DNA of 64,000 nt from Eubacteriaceae bacterium CHKCI004 (GTDB lineage: Bacteria; Bacillota; Clostridia; Lachnospirales; Lachnospiraceae). Below the pieces are notes generated by a model, which made no database searches, had not been told where the DNA came from, and worked only from the letters and a program-made list of their open reading frames with translations. How positions within the stretch are numbered: the stretch's first letter is position 1; every line of letters begins with the position of its first letter. Positions 27,453 to 35,276 of the stretch are shown one piece after another. The translations under genes were made by a program, and so were the position numbers. The DNA lies in contig FCNR01000017.1 in assembly GCA_900016875.1 (NCBI GenBank), positions 109,693 through 173,692 on the forward strand, in the 5' to 3' direction.

Positions 27453-28097
27453 TCAGGCAACAAGTGTCCCGGTTCCACGGAAAACTTTTCGCCGCAGTCC
27501 CGGCGCAAGCCAGACCGCCAGAAGTATTTTGATCAGATCCGCCGGCAGATATGGGATGACTCCTGCCCAGAGCGCCTGGGAGAAAGTAAGGTTGGCCTGC
27601 GCTGCGAGCCATGTCGTGCCGAAGGCGTAATTGACGAGGGAGCCAAGCACCAGCCCCAGAAACAAAAGAGCCTTGCTGCTGCATTTCTCAAAAAACAGGC
27701 CGCAGATAACCGCCATGAAGATAAATCCGATGAGATAACCGCCTGTTGGTCCCAGCAGTTTTCCGAAGCCGGAACCGAAAGAGGAAAAGACCGGGAGACC
27801 CACCAGACCGATGGCCAGATAAATGAGATAACTCACCGTGCCAAGCTTCCATCCCAGGATACATACAGAAAAATAGATGGCAAGGTTGGTGAGAGTGATG
27901 GGAACCGGACTGACCGGGATGGGAATGGACAGCGGCCCGAGGATGCAGAGAACGGCGGCCATGATGGCGGTGAGCGTCATCTGCGCGGTGGTGAAAGCGC
28001 GGTACGGTGCGCGTTCGCTGGTATTCACGCGGCTCTGCGGTGAGCCGGCACATTTGTTATTCTGAGATAGGTTTGTTTTTTTTTCTGATGATGTCAT
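27453..28097 (-). CDS. bioY: biotin transporter substrate-binding subunit BioY
   Basis: A 214-residue membrane S-component that takes up biotin, alone or with an ECF energising module (none is in this window). It has about six hydrophobic segments and the BioY signatures LGPLSIPIPVSPVPITLTNL and GPTGGYLIGFIF. The start at 28097 (ATGACATCATC) follows AAAGGAC; the longer open frame to 28268 runs through the promoter and is rejected. Transcription starts at a promoter overlapped by a BirA-type operator, so biotin sufficiency should switch it off. Confidence 0.93.
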   Translation of the reverse strand: MTSSEKKTNLSQNNKCAGSPQSRVNTSERAPYRAFTTAQMTLTAIMAAVLCILGPLSIPIPVSPVPITLTNLAIYFSVCILGWKLGTVSYLIYLAIGLVGLPVFSSFGSGFGKLLGPTGGYLIGFIFMAVICGLFFEKCSSKALLFLGLVLGSLVNYAFGTTWLAAQANLTFSQALWAGVIPYLPADLIKILLAVWLAPGLRRKVFRGTGTLVA

Positions 28098-28214
28098 AAT
28101 TTTGTCCTTTCTGATTCGACTTTTTGTTTCTATCTGGAATTTTCCTGCAGGGAAAGCATTTGCTAATTTGGCAGGATAGTTGTATGATAGGGTAAGCTGC
28201 CAAATTATATTGTT

Positions 28215-28243
28215 ATCATAGAGGCAGATTGGATTATTGTCAA
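28215..28243 (-). promoter_or_regulatory. promoter of bioY
   Basis: On the minus strand a perfect TTGACA (28243-28238) and TATGAT (28220-28215) are 17 nt apart. The -35 hexamer lies inside one arm of the BirA-type operator. Confidence 0.82.
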
Positions 28244-28269
28244 CCAAAATATTTAAAATGGTTGACAAT
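28236..28269 (-). promoter_or_regulatory. BirA-type biotin operator
   Basis: ATTGTCAACC (28236-28245) and GGTTGACAAT (28260-28269) are perfect inverted 10-mers 14 nt apart. This half-site sequence and spacing fit the BirA biotin-repressor operator family in Firmicutes. It covers the bioY -35 box, so binding would block RNA polymerase. Confidence 0.85.
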
Positions 28270-28369
28270 TAAGAACGTGAAATGTGACAAATGGTACATT
28301 TAGCGGGTAAATGTATCTTTATCTTATAGTAAATTTATAATATATATCATAAAAGGGAGGCAGAGTACC

Positions 28370-29011
28370 ATGAACACCGATACCATGACAAAATACAGCG
28401 TGGAAGAATTGAAATGTCCGAAATGCGGGCATCCTCACCAGATGAGGAAGTATTCCGTCATCAACGTGACGGAGAAACCGGGGATGAAGGAAGATATTTT
28501 AAAGAACCGGATTTATAATTTTGACTGCGAGAATTGCGATCTGGTAGCGCCGCTGACCTATGAGAGTATGTATCTTGACAGCAAGAAGAAGCTGGCAGTC
28601 TGTCTGTCTACTGAGGAAACGGATCTGGAGCAGCTGAAAAACTGGAAAAAGAAAAGGGGGATGACTCTCAGGGTTGTTGACAATATCAATGATTTAAAGG
28701 AGAAAATCATGATCGCGGAGAATCTTTTGGACGACCGGGTGGTGGAGATTGTGAAGATCGCTTACCTGCGCCGTCTGGAGGAGGAGATGAAAGAGGACAC
28801 GCTCATGAATATCCTCTTTGATTATCACGGAAATGATATGTATTTCCTTGTGTTCTTTGAGAAAAAAGGAATTGGCAGAATGCCGTTTGACCTGGATCTG
28901 TACCGCACTACAGCCAGCAAGTACGAAAGGCAGATCAAAGCCCATTCCACAGACGAGTTTATGAAGGTCGATATGAAATGGGCGGGGGATATTTATTTTC
29001 AGCGGAGCTGA
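28370..29011 (+). CDS. CpXC domain protein
   Basis: A 213-residue protein whose N-terminus has two Cys pairs, CPKCG and CENC, in the arrangement of the CpXC domain (zinc ribbon with a beta-rich body). The remainder is mixed alpha/beta and acidic. AAAGGGAGG precedes ATG 28370. CpXC proteins are common in Clostridia but have no established role. It lies between bioY and an orphan gene on the opposite strand. Confidence 0.72.
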   Translation: MNTDTMTKYSVEELKCPKCGHPHQMRKYSVINVTEKPGMKEDILKNRIYNFDCENCDLVAPLTYESMYLDSKKKLAVCLSTEETDLEQLKNWKKKRGMTLRVVDNINDLKEKIMIAENLLDDRVVEIVKIAYLRRLEEEMKEDTLMNILFDYHGNDMYFLVFFEKKGIGRMPFDLDLYRTTASKYERQIKAHSTDEFMKVDMKWAGDIYFQRS

Positions 29012-29012
29012 A

Positions 29013-29447
29013 TCAGTCTGCATTGCTCTGGAATTCCCGGCGGATGGTTCTTTTCAGCTTTTCAATGATGACCGGCGACATGGCAGTGAAATATGTATAC
29101 AGTTCCGGCAGACTTCGGAGCCGGACGTCGATGGCGGCGTAGCGTTCCATTTTATCAAAAAATACATGGATGCCCGAGTCGATAATCCGGATAATGAATT
29201 CAGATGGATATGTATGGAGAAGCTGATTTTTTACATCCTTCGTACAGGAGATGATCTCCAGATCCAGTTTGCTTTTATTGGAGAGCTGAGGAAAAGGCTC
29301 TGTGAGAAGAAGGGATTTGTAATAATTCAGCCGGAGTAGGTCTTCCTGTTGTTCGAAACGTTTTGTCATGATGAAATAGCAGCATATTTCAAAGTAATTT
29401 TCAATCATCTCACGTTTGAGATGCGGTAATAGTAAATCAGAGTACAT
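29013..29447 (-). CDS. uncharacterised protein
   Basis: A 144-residue protein that I do not recognise. It is rich in charged and aromatic residues and appears mostly helical (MIENYFEICCYFIMTKRFEQ, VIIEKLKRTIRREF), with no signal peptide or membrane span. It converges on the CpXC gene with a 1-nt gap between stops. The upstream minus-strand sequence GGGGCCAAGACAA gives only a weak ribosome binding site. Confidence 0.5.
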   Translation of the reverse strand: MYSDLLLPHLKREMIENYFEICCYFIMTKRFEQQEDLLRLNYYKSLLLTEPFPQLSNKSKLDLEIISCTKDVKNQLLHTYPSEFIIRIIDSGIHVFFDKMERYAAIDVRLRSLPELYTYFTAMSPVIIEKLKRTIRREFQSNAD

Positions 29448-29585
29448 TTGTCTTGGCCCCTTTCTAAATATGTCTGATTTTTTATTATCCTGTCAGAAAA
29501 GTGTGCACGACAGTTTCTATTTAAAAATGATACATTATGTTATAATTTTTGAGTAGGTTTAATCTGTCCAAAGGGGAAGGGATTT

Positions 29586-29969
29586 TTGGACAAGCTGTCG
29601 GAAAAAAAGGAGGCAAGGCAAGTGTTTCGTGAGAATATCGGAGAGAATCTCAGGGAAATACGAAAGAAAAAGGGCAGGATCAGTGTTGCCAGGATTGTGG
29701 ATAAGATTAATGATTATGGCTATGAATTGTCGGCGGATACCTATTACAAATGGGAGAGGGGAACAAGGAAGCCGCCCTGTGACGCCATCCCCTACATCGC
29801 CAAGGCGCTGGGAGTCAGCGAGAATATGATTTTTCATCTTCATGAAGAAAAGGAGAAGAACGAGGAAACTTCATTTCCGGAGGGCATTTACGCCGCCATG
29901 GAGAAAAAAGACCAGGCGCTCATCGCGAATCTTATGATTCGGCTGAAAGAAGGCGAGAAAAGATGGTAA
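29586..29969 (+). CDS. XRE-type helix-turn-helix regulator
   Basis: A 127-residue protein with a helix-turn-helix in about residues 15-80 (ENIGENLREIRKKKG, YYKWERGTRKPPCDAIPYIA, LGVSENMIFHL). A short acidic C-terminal helix follows. TTG 29586 follows AAGGGGAAGGGA. It resembles small XRE regulators without an effector domain. The target is unknown; the divergent upstream neighbour is the orphan gene at 29013. Confidence 0.75.
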   Translation: MDKLSEKKEARQVFRENIGENLREIRKKKGRISVARIVDKINDYGYELSADTYYKWERGTRKPPCDAIPYIAKALGVSENMIFHLHEEKEKNEETSFPEGIYAAMEKKDQALIANLMIRLKEGEKRW

Positions 29970-30040
29970 ATGTATTGGCTTTTTCATATAGGAACAAATG
30001 TATTCTGAAAATTAGCGCTGATATTTTATAAATTTTATCC

Positions 30041-30069
30041 TTGCGCTTACATAAGAGCTATGCTATAAT
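30041..30069 (+). promoter_or_regulatory. predicted promoter of rpmE
   Basis: TTGCGC (30041-30046), a 17-nt spacer and consensus TATAAT (30064-30069). Confidence 0.65.
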
Positions 30070-30095
30070 GAGAAAGCTGTTTGTAACGATGATAA

Positions 30096-30111
30096 TTGAT
30101 GCTTGCATCAA
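30096..30111 (+). promoter_or_regulatory. leader hairpin of rpmE
   Basis: TTGATG and CATCAA form a perfect 6-bp stem with loop CTTG, about 40 nt before the rpmE start. Ribosomal protein L31 leaders are known autoregulatory RNAs in several bacterial groups; whether this matches one needs a covariance-model search. Confidence 0.4.
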
Positions 30112-30150
30112 TAATAGATGAAAGATATAGTTTTAGAAGAGGTGAAGAAG

Positions 30151-30357
30151 ATGCGTGAAGGAATCCATCCAAAATATTATCAGGCAAAGGTTGTCTGCAA
30201 CTGCGGCAACGAGTTTGTTACAGGTTCTACAAAGGAAGATATCCATGTAGAGATTTGTTCTAAATGTCATTCATTTTACACAGGACAGCAGAAGGCTGCT
30301 AAGGCTCGTGGACGTATTGACAAGTTCAATCGTAAGTATGGCATGACTCAGGAATAA
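30151..30357 (+). CDS. rpmE: 50S ribosomal protein L31, zinc-binding form
   Basis: A 68-residue protein of the large ribosomal subunit. The zinc-ribbon cysteines are all present (CNCGNEF and [10 protein letters not shown]), so it is the C+ form whose presence usually depends on zinc. The ending [11 protein letters not shown] is typical. ATG 30151 follows AGAGGTGAAG; an in-frame ATG at 30118 lies in the leader and is rejected. It heads the usual clostridial order rpmE, DUF1385, prmC, prfA. Confidence 0.96.
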   Translation: MREGIHPKYYQAKVVCNCGNEFVTGSTKEDIHVEICSKCHSFYTGQQKAAKARGRIDKFNRKYGMTQE

Positions 30358-30475
30358 TAACCATATGGTTTTATAGAGGCGGCGGCGCTGGTATCATGAT
30401 GTAACATATCGTGATTTAAGCGTCGTCGCTTTCTCTTTACACGGGGATTTTCCAACGATGAAAGGAGGAATCCAT

Positions 30476-31423
30476 TTGAAGAGAACAAGTATCGGCGGAC
30501 AGGCGGTCATGGAGGGCGTCATGATGAAGAACATGGAGCAGTACGCTGTGGCTGTCCGAAAGCCAAACAATGAGATAGAAGTGATGAAGGGCGAGTATGA
30601 GAGTCTGGGAAACCGCTACGCCATCTGCCGGGTGCCGATCATCCGGGGCGTGGTCACCTTCGTTGAGTCGCTCTACATCGGTATGAAGACTCTGGCGTTT
30701 TCTTCTTCTTTTTATGAAGAAGAGGAAGAAGAACGGGAACCGGGACGGTTTGAGAAGGCGCTCACACGGATATTCGGAGATAAGCTGGAGAGTGTGATCA
30801 TGGGACTCACCATCATGGTTTCCGTTATACTGGCGGTGGGCATCTTTATGCTGCTGCCGTTCTATCTTTCCAGCCTGCTGGAAGGAGTGATCGCATCCTA
30901 CACGGTGCGCACCCTCATTGAGGGCGTCATCCGGGTGGGGATTTTCCTTTTGTACATCTGGCTTATTTCCAAGATGGAAGACATCCGCCGGGTATTCATG
31001 TACCATGGGGCGGAGCATAAGACTATCAATTGTCTGGAACACGGTGAAGATCTGACGCCGGAAAATATCCGGAAATATTCCCGGTTCCATAAGCGCTGTG
31101 GCACCAGTTTTCTGCTGATCGTGATGATTGTCAGCATAATTGTTTTTTTATTTATCCGCGTAGATCAGGCGCTGCTTAAAATGCTGCTGCGGGTGCTTTT
31201 GGTGCCGCTGATAGCGGGCATTTCCTATGAGTTTATCCGGCTGGCCGGCAGAAGCGATTCTAAGATCATGGATATTTTAAGCCGTCCGGGTATGTCTTTG
31301 CAGTATTTTACCACCAAAGAGCCGGACGATAAGATGCTGGAAGTTGCCATTGCATCGGTGGAAGGTGTTTTTGACTGGAGAGAATACGTGAAGGCCATGC
31401 GGAACGGAGAGCTGGAGGACTGA
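30476..31423 (+). CDS. DUF1385 family membrane protein
   Basis: A 315-residue membrane protein starting MKRTSIGGQAVMEGVMMK, the hallmark of DUF1385. It has about four to five hydrophobic segments (near residues 105-130, 145-165, 210-245) and a conserved HGAEHKTINC loop with a CGTSF motif. The function is unknown despite near-universal linkage to rpmE and prmC/prfA in Clostridia. TTG 30476 follows AAAGGAGG at 7 nt; ATG 30458 precedes that site and is rejected. Confidence 0.88.
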   Translation: MKRTSIGGQAVMEGVMMKNMEQYAVAVRKPNNEIEVMKGEYESLGNRYAICRVPIIRGVVTFVESLYIGMKTLAFSSSFYEEEEEEREPGRFEKALTRIFGDKLESVIMGLTIMVSVILAVGIFMLLPFYLSSLLEGVIASYTVRTLIEGVIRVGIFLLYIWLISKMEDIRRVFMYHGAEHKTINCLEHGEDLTPENIRKYSRFHKRCGTSFLLIVMIVSIIVFLFIRVDQALLKMLLRVLLVPLIAGISYEFIRLAGRSDSKIMDILSRPGMSLQYFTTKEPDDKMLEVAIASVEGVFDWREYVKAMRNGELED

Positions 31424-31428
31424 GCGGC

Positions 31429-32289
31429 ATGACAATAAAAGAAGTCAGGGAAAAAATACAGAAACGGCTGAAAAAGTCTGGAATTGAAGATTTTGAATAT
31501 GAAGCCTGGGCGCTGCTGGAATGGAAGCTTGGAATCGGCAGGGCGGAGTATTTTATGGATCCGGACAGGGTGATTCCCGACGAAGCGTGGGAAGATCTGA
31601 ACGCGGTGCTCAGAGAGAGAGAACAGCGCGTTCCGCTCCAGTACCTCATGGGAAGCTGTGAATTCATGGGCTATTCTTTCGACGTAGATGAGCGGGTGCT
31701 CATTCCGCGGCAGGATACAGAGTGTCTGGTGGAGCTTGCCGTGGAGAAGATACGGGAGAGGGAAGAAGAGCATACCTGCCGGGTGCTGGATCTGTGTACC
31801 GGCAGTGGCTGCATCGGCATCAGCGTGAAGCTGCTGTGTCCGGAAGCGGAAGTCACTCTGGCGGATGTGTCGGAGGGAGCGCTTGACGTGGCAAAGAAGA
31901 ACGCCTGGAATCTGGGAGCTTCCGTCCGGCTCGTGCAGGGCGACCTGTTTGAAAATGTACAGGGGACCTTTGATTACATTTTATCCAATCCGCCCTACAT
32001 TCCTTCTCAGGTGATCGAGGAGCTAATGCCGGAAGTCCGGGACTATGAGCCAAGACTGGCGCTGGATGGAACCGGAGACGGTCTTTATTTTTACCGGAGG
32101 ATCACCGAGGAGGCCGTGTATTATCTGAATTCCGGCGGCTGCCTGCTTTTTGAAATCGGTCAGGAGCAGGGAGGCGACCTTCTTTCTATAATGAAGGAAC
32201 AGGGATTTGAGGAGACAGAGATACGGAAAGATCTGGCGGGCCTTGACCGGATCGCCATGGGACGATGGCCGGGTAAGAAAGAGCCTTAG
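31429..32289 (+). CDS. prmC: peptide chain release factor N5-glutamine methyltransferase
   Basis: Methylates the Gln of the GGQ motif in release factors, using S-adenosylmethionine. The 286-residue chain has an N-terminal helical release-factor-binding domain, a SAM loop (VLDLCTGSGCIG, about 119-130) and the catalytic NPPY (187-190). It starts 6 nt after the DUF1385 stop and sits next to prfA, its substrate gene. Confidence 0.96.
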   Translation: MTIKEVREKIQKRLKKSGIEDFEYEAWALLEWKLGIGRAEYFMDPDRVIPDEAWEDLNAVLREREQRVPLQYLMGSCEFMGYSFDVDERVLIPRQDTECLVELAVEKIREREEEHTCRVLDLCTGSGCIGISVKLLCPEAEVTLADVSEGALDVAKKNAWNLGASVRLVQGDLFENVQGTFDYILSNPPYIPSQVIEELMPEVRDYEPRLALDGTGDGLYFYRRITEEAVYYLNSGGCLLFEIGQEQGGDLLSIMKEQGFEETEIRKDLAGLDRIAMGRWPGKKEP

Positions 32290-32342
32290 CCTTAAAAGAG
32301 CAGGAAACAAAGATTCATAGATAAAATAATAGGAGGTACATC

Positions 32343-33422
32343 ATGTTTGATAGATTGGAAGATTTGGTGAAGCGTCTGGAAGAGGTCATGGAAGAACTCA
32401 GTGAGCCGGATGTGGTCAACGATCAGGCGCGATTCCGCAATCTGATGAAGGAACAGAACGAGCTGACGCCTATCGTGGAAAAATACAATGAATATAAAGA
32501 CGCCAAGCAGACCATCGAGGACAGCGTGGAGATGCTGGAGGCAGAGAACGATGAGGAAATGCGTGAGATGTTAAAGGAAGAGCTGTCTGACGCCAAGGCG
32601 GCAGAGGCAAGATGTGAGGAGGAGCTGAAGATTCTCCTTCTGCCGAAAGACCCTAACGATGACAAGAACGTTATCGTGGAGATCCGTGCCGGCGCAGGCG
32701 GAGATGAAGCGGCACTTTTCGCGGCGGAAATCTATCGTATGTATAAGTCTTACGCCGAGTCCAAACGGTGGAAAACCGAATTTATCGATGTCAATGAAAA
32801 CGGTATTGGAGGTTTTAAGGAAGTTTCCTTCATGATCAACGGTCAGGGCGCTTACTCCCGTCTCAAGTACGAGAGCGGCGTGCACCGTGTACAGAGAATC
32901 CCTGCCACCGAGTCCGGCGGACGGATTCACACGTCCACTATTACCGTGGCCATCATGCCGGAAGCCGAAGAGGTGGACGTGCATCTTGATATGAATGACT
33001 GCCGGTTCGATGTGTTCCGTGCGTCCGGTAACGGCGGACAGTGCGTCAACACCACGGATTCTGCGGTTCGTCTGACTCACATCCCGACAGGTATCGTTGT
33101 GTCCTGTCAGGACGAGAAATCTCAGCTGAAAAATAAAGAGAAAGCCATCAAGGTACTTCGGGCAAGACTCTATGAGATGGAATCTGCCAAAGCCCACGAC
33201 GCCGAGGCGGAGCTGCGCAAGAGCCAGATCGGTACCGGCGACCGCGCGGAAAAGATCCGTACTTATAACTTCCCGCAGGGACGTGTCACAGACCATCGTA
33301 TTAAGCTTACCCTGCATAAACTGGAAAACATTTTGAGCGGAGATCTGGACGAGATTATCGACAGCCTCACCGCGGCCGACCAGGCAGCGAAGCTGAGCAA
33401 GTTACAGGAGATGCAGGCGTAA
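32343..33422 (+). CDS. prfA: peptide chain release factor 1
   Basis: Releases the finished chain at UAA and UAG. The 359-residue chain has the peptidyl-hydrolysis motif GGQ at 231-233 and the stop-codon reading PAT at 187-189, in [27 protein letters not shown] precedes ATG 32343. It overlaps hisC by one base (TAATG). Confidence 0.97.
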   Translation: MFDRLEDLVKRLEEVMEELSEPDVVNDQARFRNLMKEQNELTPIVEKYNEYKDAKQTIEDSVEMLEAENDEEMREMLKEELSDAKAAEARCEEELKILLLPKDPNDDKNVIVEIRAGAGGDEAALFAAEIYRMYKSYAESKRWKTEFIDVNENGIGGFKEVSFMINGQGAYSRLKYESGVHRVQRIPATESGGRIHTSTITVAIMPEAEEVDVHLDMNDCRFDVFRASGNGGQCVNTTDSAVRLTHIPTGIVVSCQDEKSQLKNKEKAIKVLRARLYEMESAKAHDAEAELRKSQIGTGDRAEKIRTYNFPQGRVTDHRIKLTLHKLENILSGDLDEIIDSLTAADQAAKLSKLQEMQA

Positions 33423-34474
33423 TGAAAGAATGGAAAAAAAATATCCGTCAGGTTCTGCCTTACGTGCCGGGTGAACAGCCGAAACAGACGGATGTGATTA
33501 AATTAAATACCAATGAGAATCCGTATCCGCCTTCTCCGAAGGTGCAGGAAATGTGTCGTCAGATTGATAATCTCCGGCTGTATCCGGATCCGGCAGCGGC
33601 CCGTCTGGTCAATGCCATTGCCGATTACAAGGGTCTTGACAGCAGCCAGGTCTTTGTGGGCGTGGGCTCCGACGATGTGCTGGCGCTGTCCTTCCTCACA
33701 TTTTTTAACAGCGGGAAACCGATCCTGTTTCCGGATATCACCTACTCTTTTTATGATGTGTGGGCGGATCTGTTCAGGATCCCTTACGAGACAAAGGCGC
33801 TGGACGAGGAGTTCCGGATACGCAAAGAAGATTATTATGGAGAAAACGGCGGCGTGATCTTCCCGAATCCCAATGCACCGACAGGCATTCTGATGCCGCT
33901 TGCTGACATCCGGGATATCCTCGATCACAACCAGGATGTGATCGTCATCGTCGACGAGGCATACATTGATTTCGGCGGACAGACGGCCCAGGAACTTCTG
34001 AAAGAATACGAGAACCTGCTGGTGGTGCAGACCTTCTCCAAGTCCCGGTCTCTGGCCGGACTGCGTATCGGCTACGCCATGGGATCGCCGGAGCTGATCA
34101 GCGCACTCCACAATGTGAAATATTCTTTTAATTCCTACACCATGAACCAGCCGTCCATTTTACTGGGAGCGGCCTCCGTGGAAGACGACGACTACTTCCG
34201 GGAAACCACCGCAAAGATCATCGCCACGAGAGAGTGGTTCAAAGACGAGATGCGGAAGCTCGGCTTTACATTTCCGGACTCCAAAGCCAACTTCCTCTTT
34301 GCAGCTCACGAGTCCGTGCCGGCAAAAGAAATCTTCGAAGCCGCCCGCGCCGAGAACATCTACGTACGCTACTTCCCGAAAGAGCGCATCGACAACTATC
34401 TGCGTATCACCATCGGCACAGACGAGGAGATGAGGAAGTTTGTGGGATTTTTGAAAAGATATCTGCATAAATAG
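33422..34474 (+). CDS. hisC: histidinol-phosphate aminotransferase
   Basis: PLP-dependent aminotransferase for histidine synthesis; relatives also use aromatic amino acids. The 350-residue chain has the PLP lysine in TFSKSRSLAGLRIGYA (Lys207), PNPNAPTG and VDEAYIDF. It is separated from other his genes and is translationally coupled to prfA, an unusual but sometimes seen location, so an aromatic aminotransferase role is a possible alternative. Confidence 0.9.
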   Translation: MKEWKKNIRQVLPYVPGEQPKQTDVIKLNTNENPYPPSPKVQEMCRQIDNLRLYPDPAAARLVNAIADYKGLDSSQVFVGVGSDDVLALSFLTFFNSGKPILFPDITYSFYDVWADLFRIPYETKALDEEFRIRKEDYYGENGGVIFPNPNAPTGILMPLADIRDILDHNQDVIVIVDEAYIDFGGQTAQELLKEYENLLVVQTFSKSRSLAGLRIGYAMGSPELISALHNVKYSFNSYTMNQPSILLGAASVEDDDYFRETTAKIIATREWFKDEMRKLGFTFPDSKANFLFAAHESVPAKEIFEAARAENIYVRYFPKERIDNYLRITIGTDEEMRKFVGFLKRYLHK

Positions 34475-34480
34475 GGATTT

Positions 34481-34756
34481 GTCGAGGTGGAACTGCGGTT
34501 TTGATAAAATCTGAGGATGTAGGAGCAGACGAGATTTGCAACGCTGTATACACTATAGAAAAACGCAGGCGGGAAGCTCTTCTCCTCCACCTCGGCAGGC
34601 TAATTATGGGAACATAAACGATACTATCCCCATGACGCCTGCGCTCACAGTCGTCGCCGACCTTTCCCGCTGTGTTTTTCTATTGAGATATGATGCCGCA
34701 AATCTCTGTCTTATTGCATCACTAAGATTGTGACAAAACTCCCGTTCCATCTCGAC
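34481..34756 (+). repeat. imperfect long inverted repeat (two arms of about 100 nt)
   Basis: The left arm begins GTCGAGGTGGAACTG (34481) and runs through ATTTGCAACG to AGAAAAACGCAGGCGGGAAG. The reverse complement of the right arm begins GTCGAGATGGAACGG (from 34756) and runs through ATTTGCGGCA to AGAAAAACACAGCGGGAAAG. The arms align over about 100 nt and could fold into one large hairpin. The right arm recurs, similar but not identical, at 62143-62224. This looks like a non-autonomous repeat family; no transposase is present. Confidence 0.75.
34604..34750 (-). CDS. 48-codon ORF inside the inverted repeat
   Basis: On the minus strand ATG 34750 opens a 48-residue frame, MEREFCHNLSDAIRQRFAAS, then YLNRKTQRERSATT, ending GIVSFMFP. 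The sequence before the ATG (GATGCCGTCGAG) is only a weak ribosome binding site. The other copies are diverged: the left arm has stops, and the copy at 62.2 kb starts MERTFCHTLRDAVRQRLAVC before leaving the repeat. It may be a chance frame of the repeat rather than a gene. Confidence 0.3.
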   Translation of the reverse strand: MEREFCHNLSDAIRQRFAASYLNRKTQRERSATTVSAGVMGIVSFMFP

Positions 34757-35276
34757 GGCATCTGTATCAGAGTAGCGTGCTCTTCAGTCTGGTTGCCTGC
34801 TTGTATTGCGATTGTTCAATGACAATGCGAAAACAGGTCATTTATATGCAACCTGATCCCCCCATGATTGATCATATCTGCTGTTTTGCAACGTGGCACA
34901 GGATTTTTATAGGGATGGAAAGAGTGGTTTTTCACAACACAGATGACGTTTTGGACACAGACAGTTTTCGACCGCGAGCTGTGAACGAGGGCTGTTGTAT
35001 TTCCTGGGAAAATATATTCTATAGGTCAGACCGAGTGAGGGTCGAGTCGGGAGAACCTGTCTGTGGCCTTACGCCATCGTCTGTGTATCATCCCTTTTCA
35101 TCTCTATAAATCCCCATTTTTTCTTAATTTATCATAGTAATTACTCCAAAATTGTTGTACAATGAAAAGAAGGAACGCACGCACTGCCGCGTACATTTCA
35201 GAATGAACGTGACCGTACGCAGTATCCTGTAATATACTTTAACAAAGGGAAAACTTTTTATTCGAGGAGGATTACC
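34757..35276 (+). other. gene-poor region upstream of glgA
   Basis: About 500 nt without a convincing gene. A 110-codon open frame exists at 34777-35109 but has no ribosome binding site and unusual composition (many Cys, His, Phe). The sequence may be further dispersed repeat or an untranslated RNA. The last 115 nt form the glgA leader, with TACAAT at 35158-35163 as a possible -10 box without a good -35. Confidence 0.4.
35183..35223 (+). promoter_or_regulatory. leader hairpin upstream of glgA
   Basis: ACTG-CGTAC (with three bulged bases, 35183-35193) pairs with GTACGCAGT (35215-35223). It lies 54 nt before the glgA start, and no T-run follows. Confidence 0.35.

Noticed and set aside
34777..35109. 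110-codon open frame upstream of glgA
   Set aside because: There is no ribosome binding site, the composition is odd (Cys, His, Phe) and no family was recognised; kept only as part of the gene-poor region.
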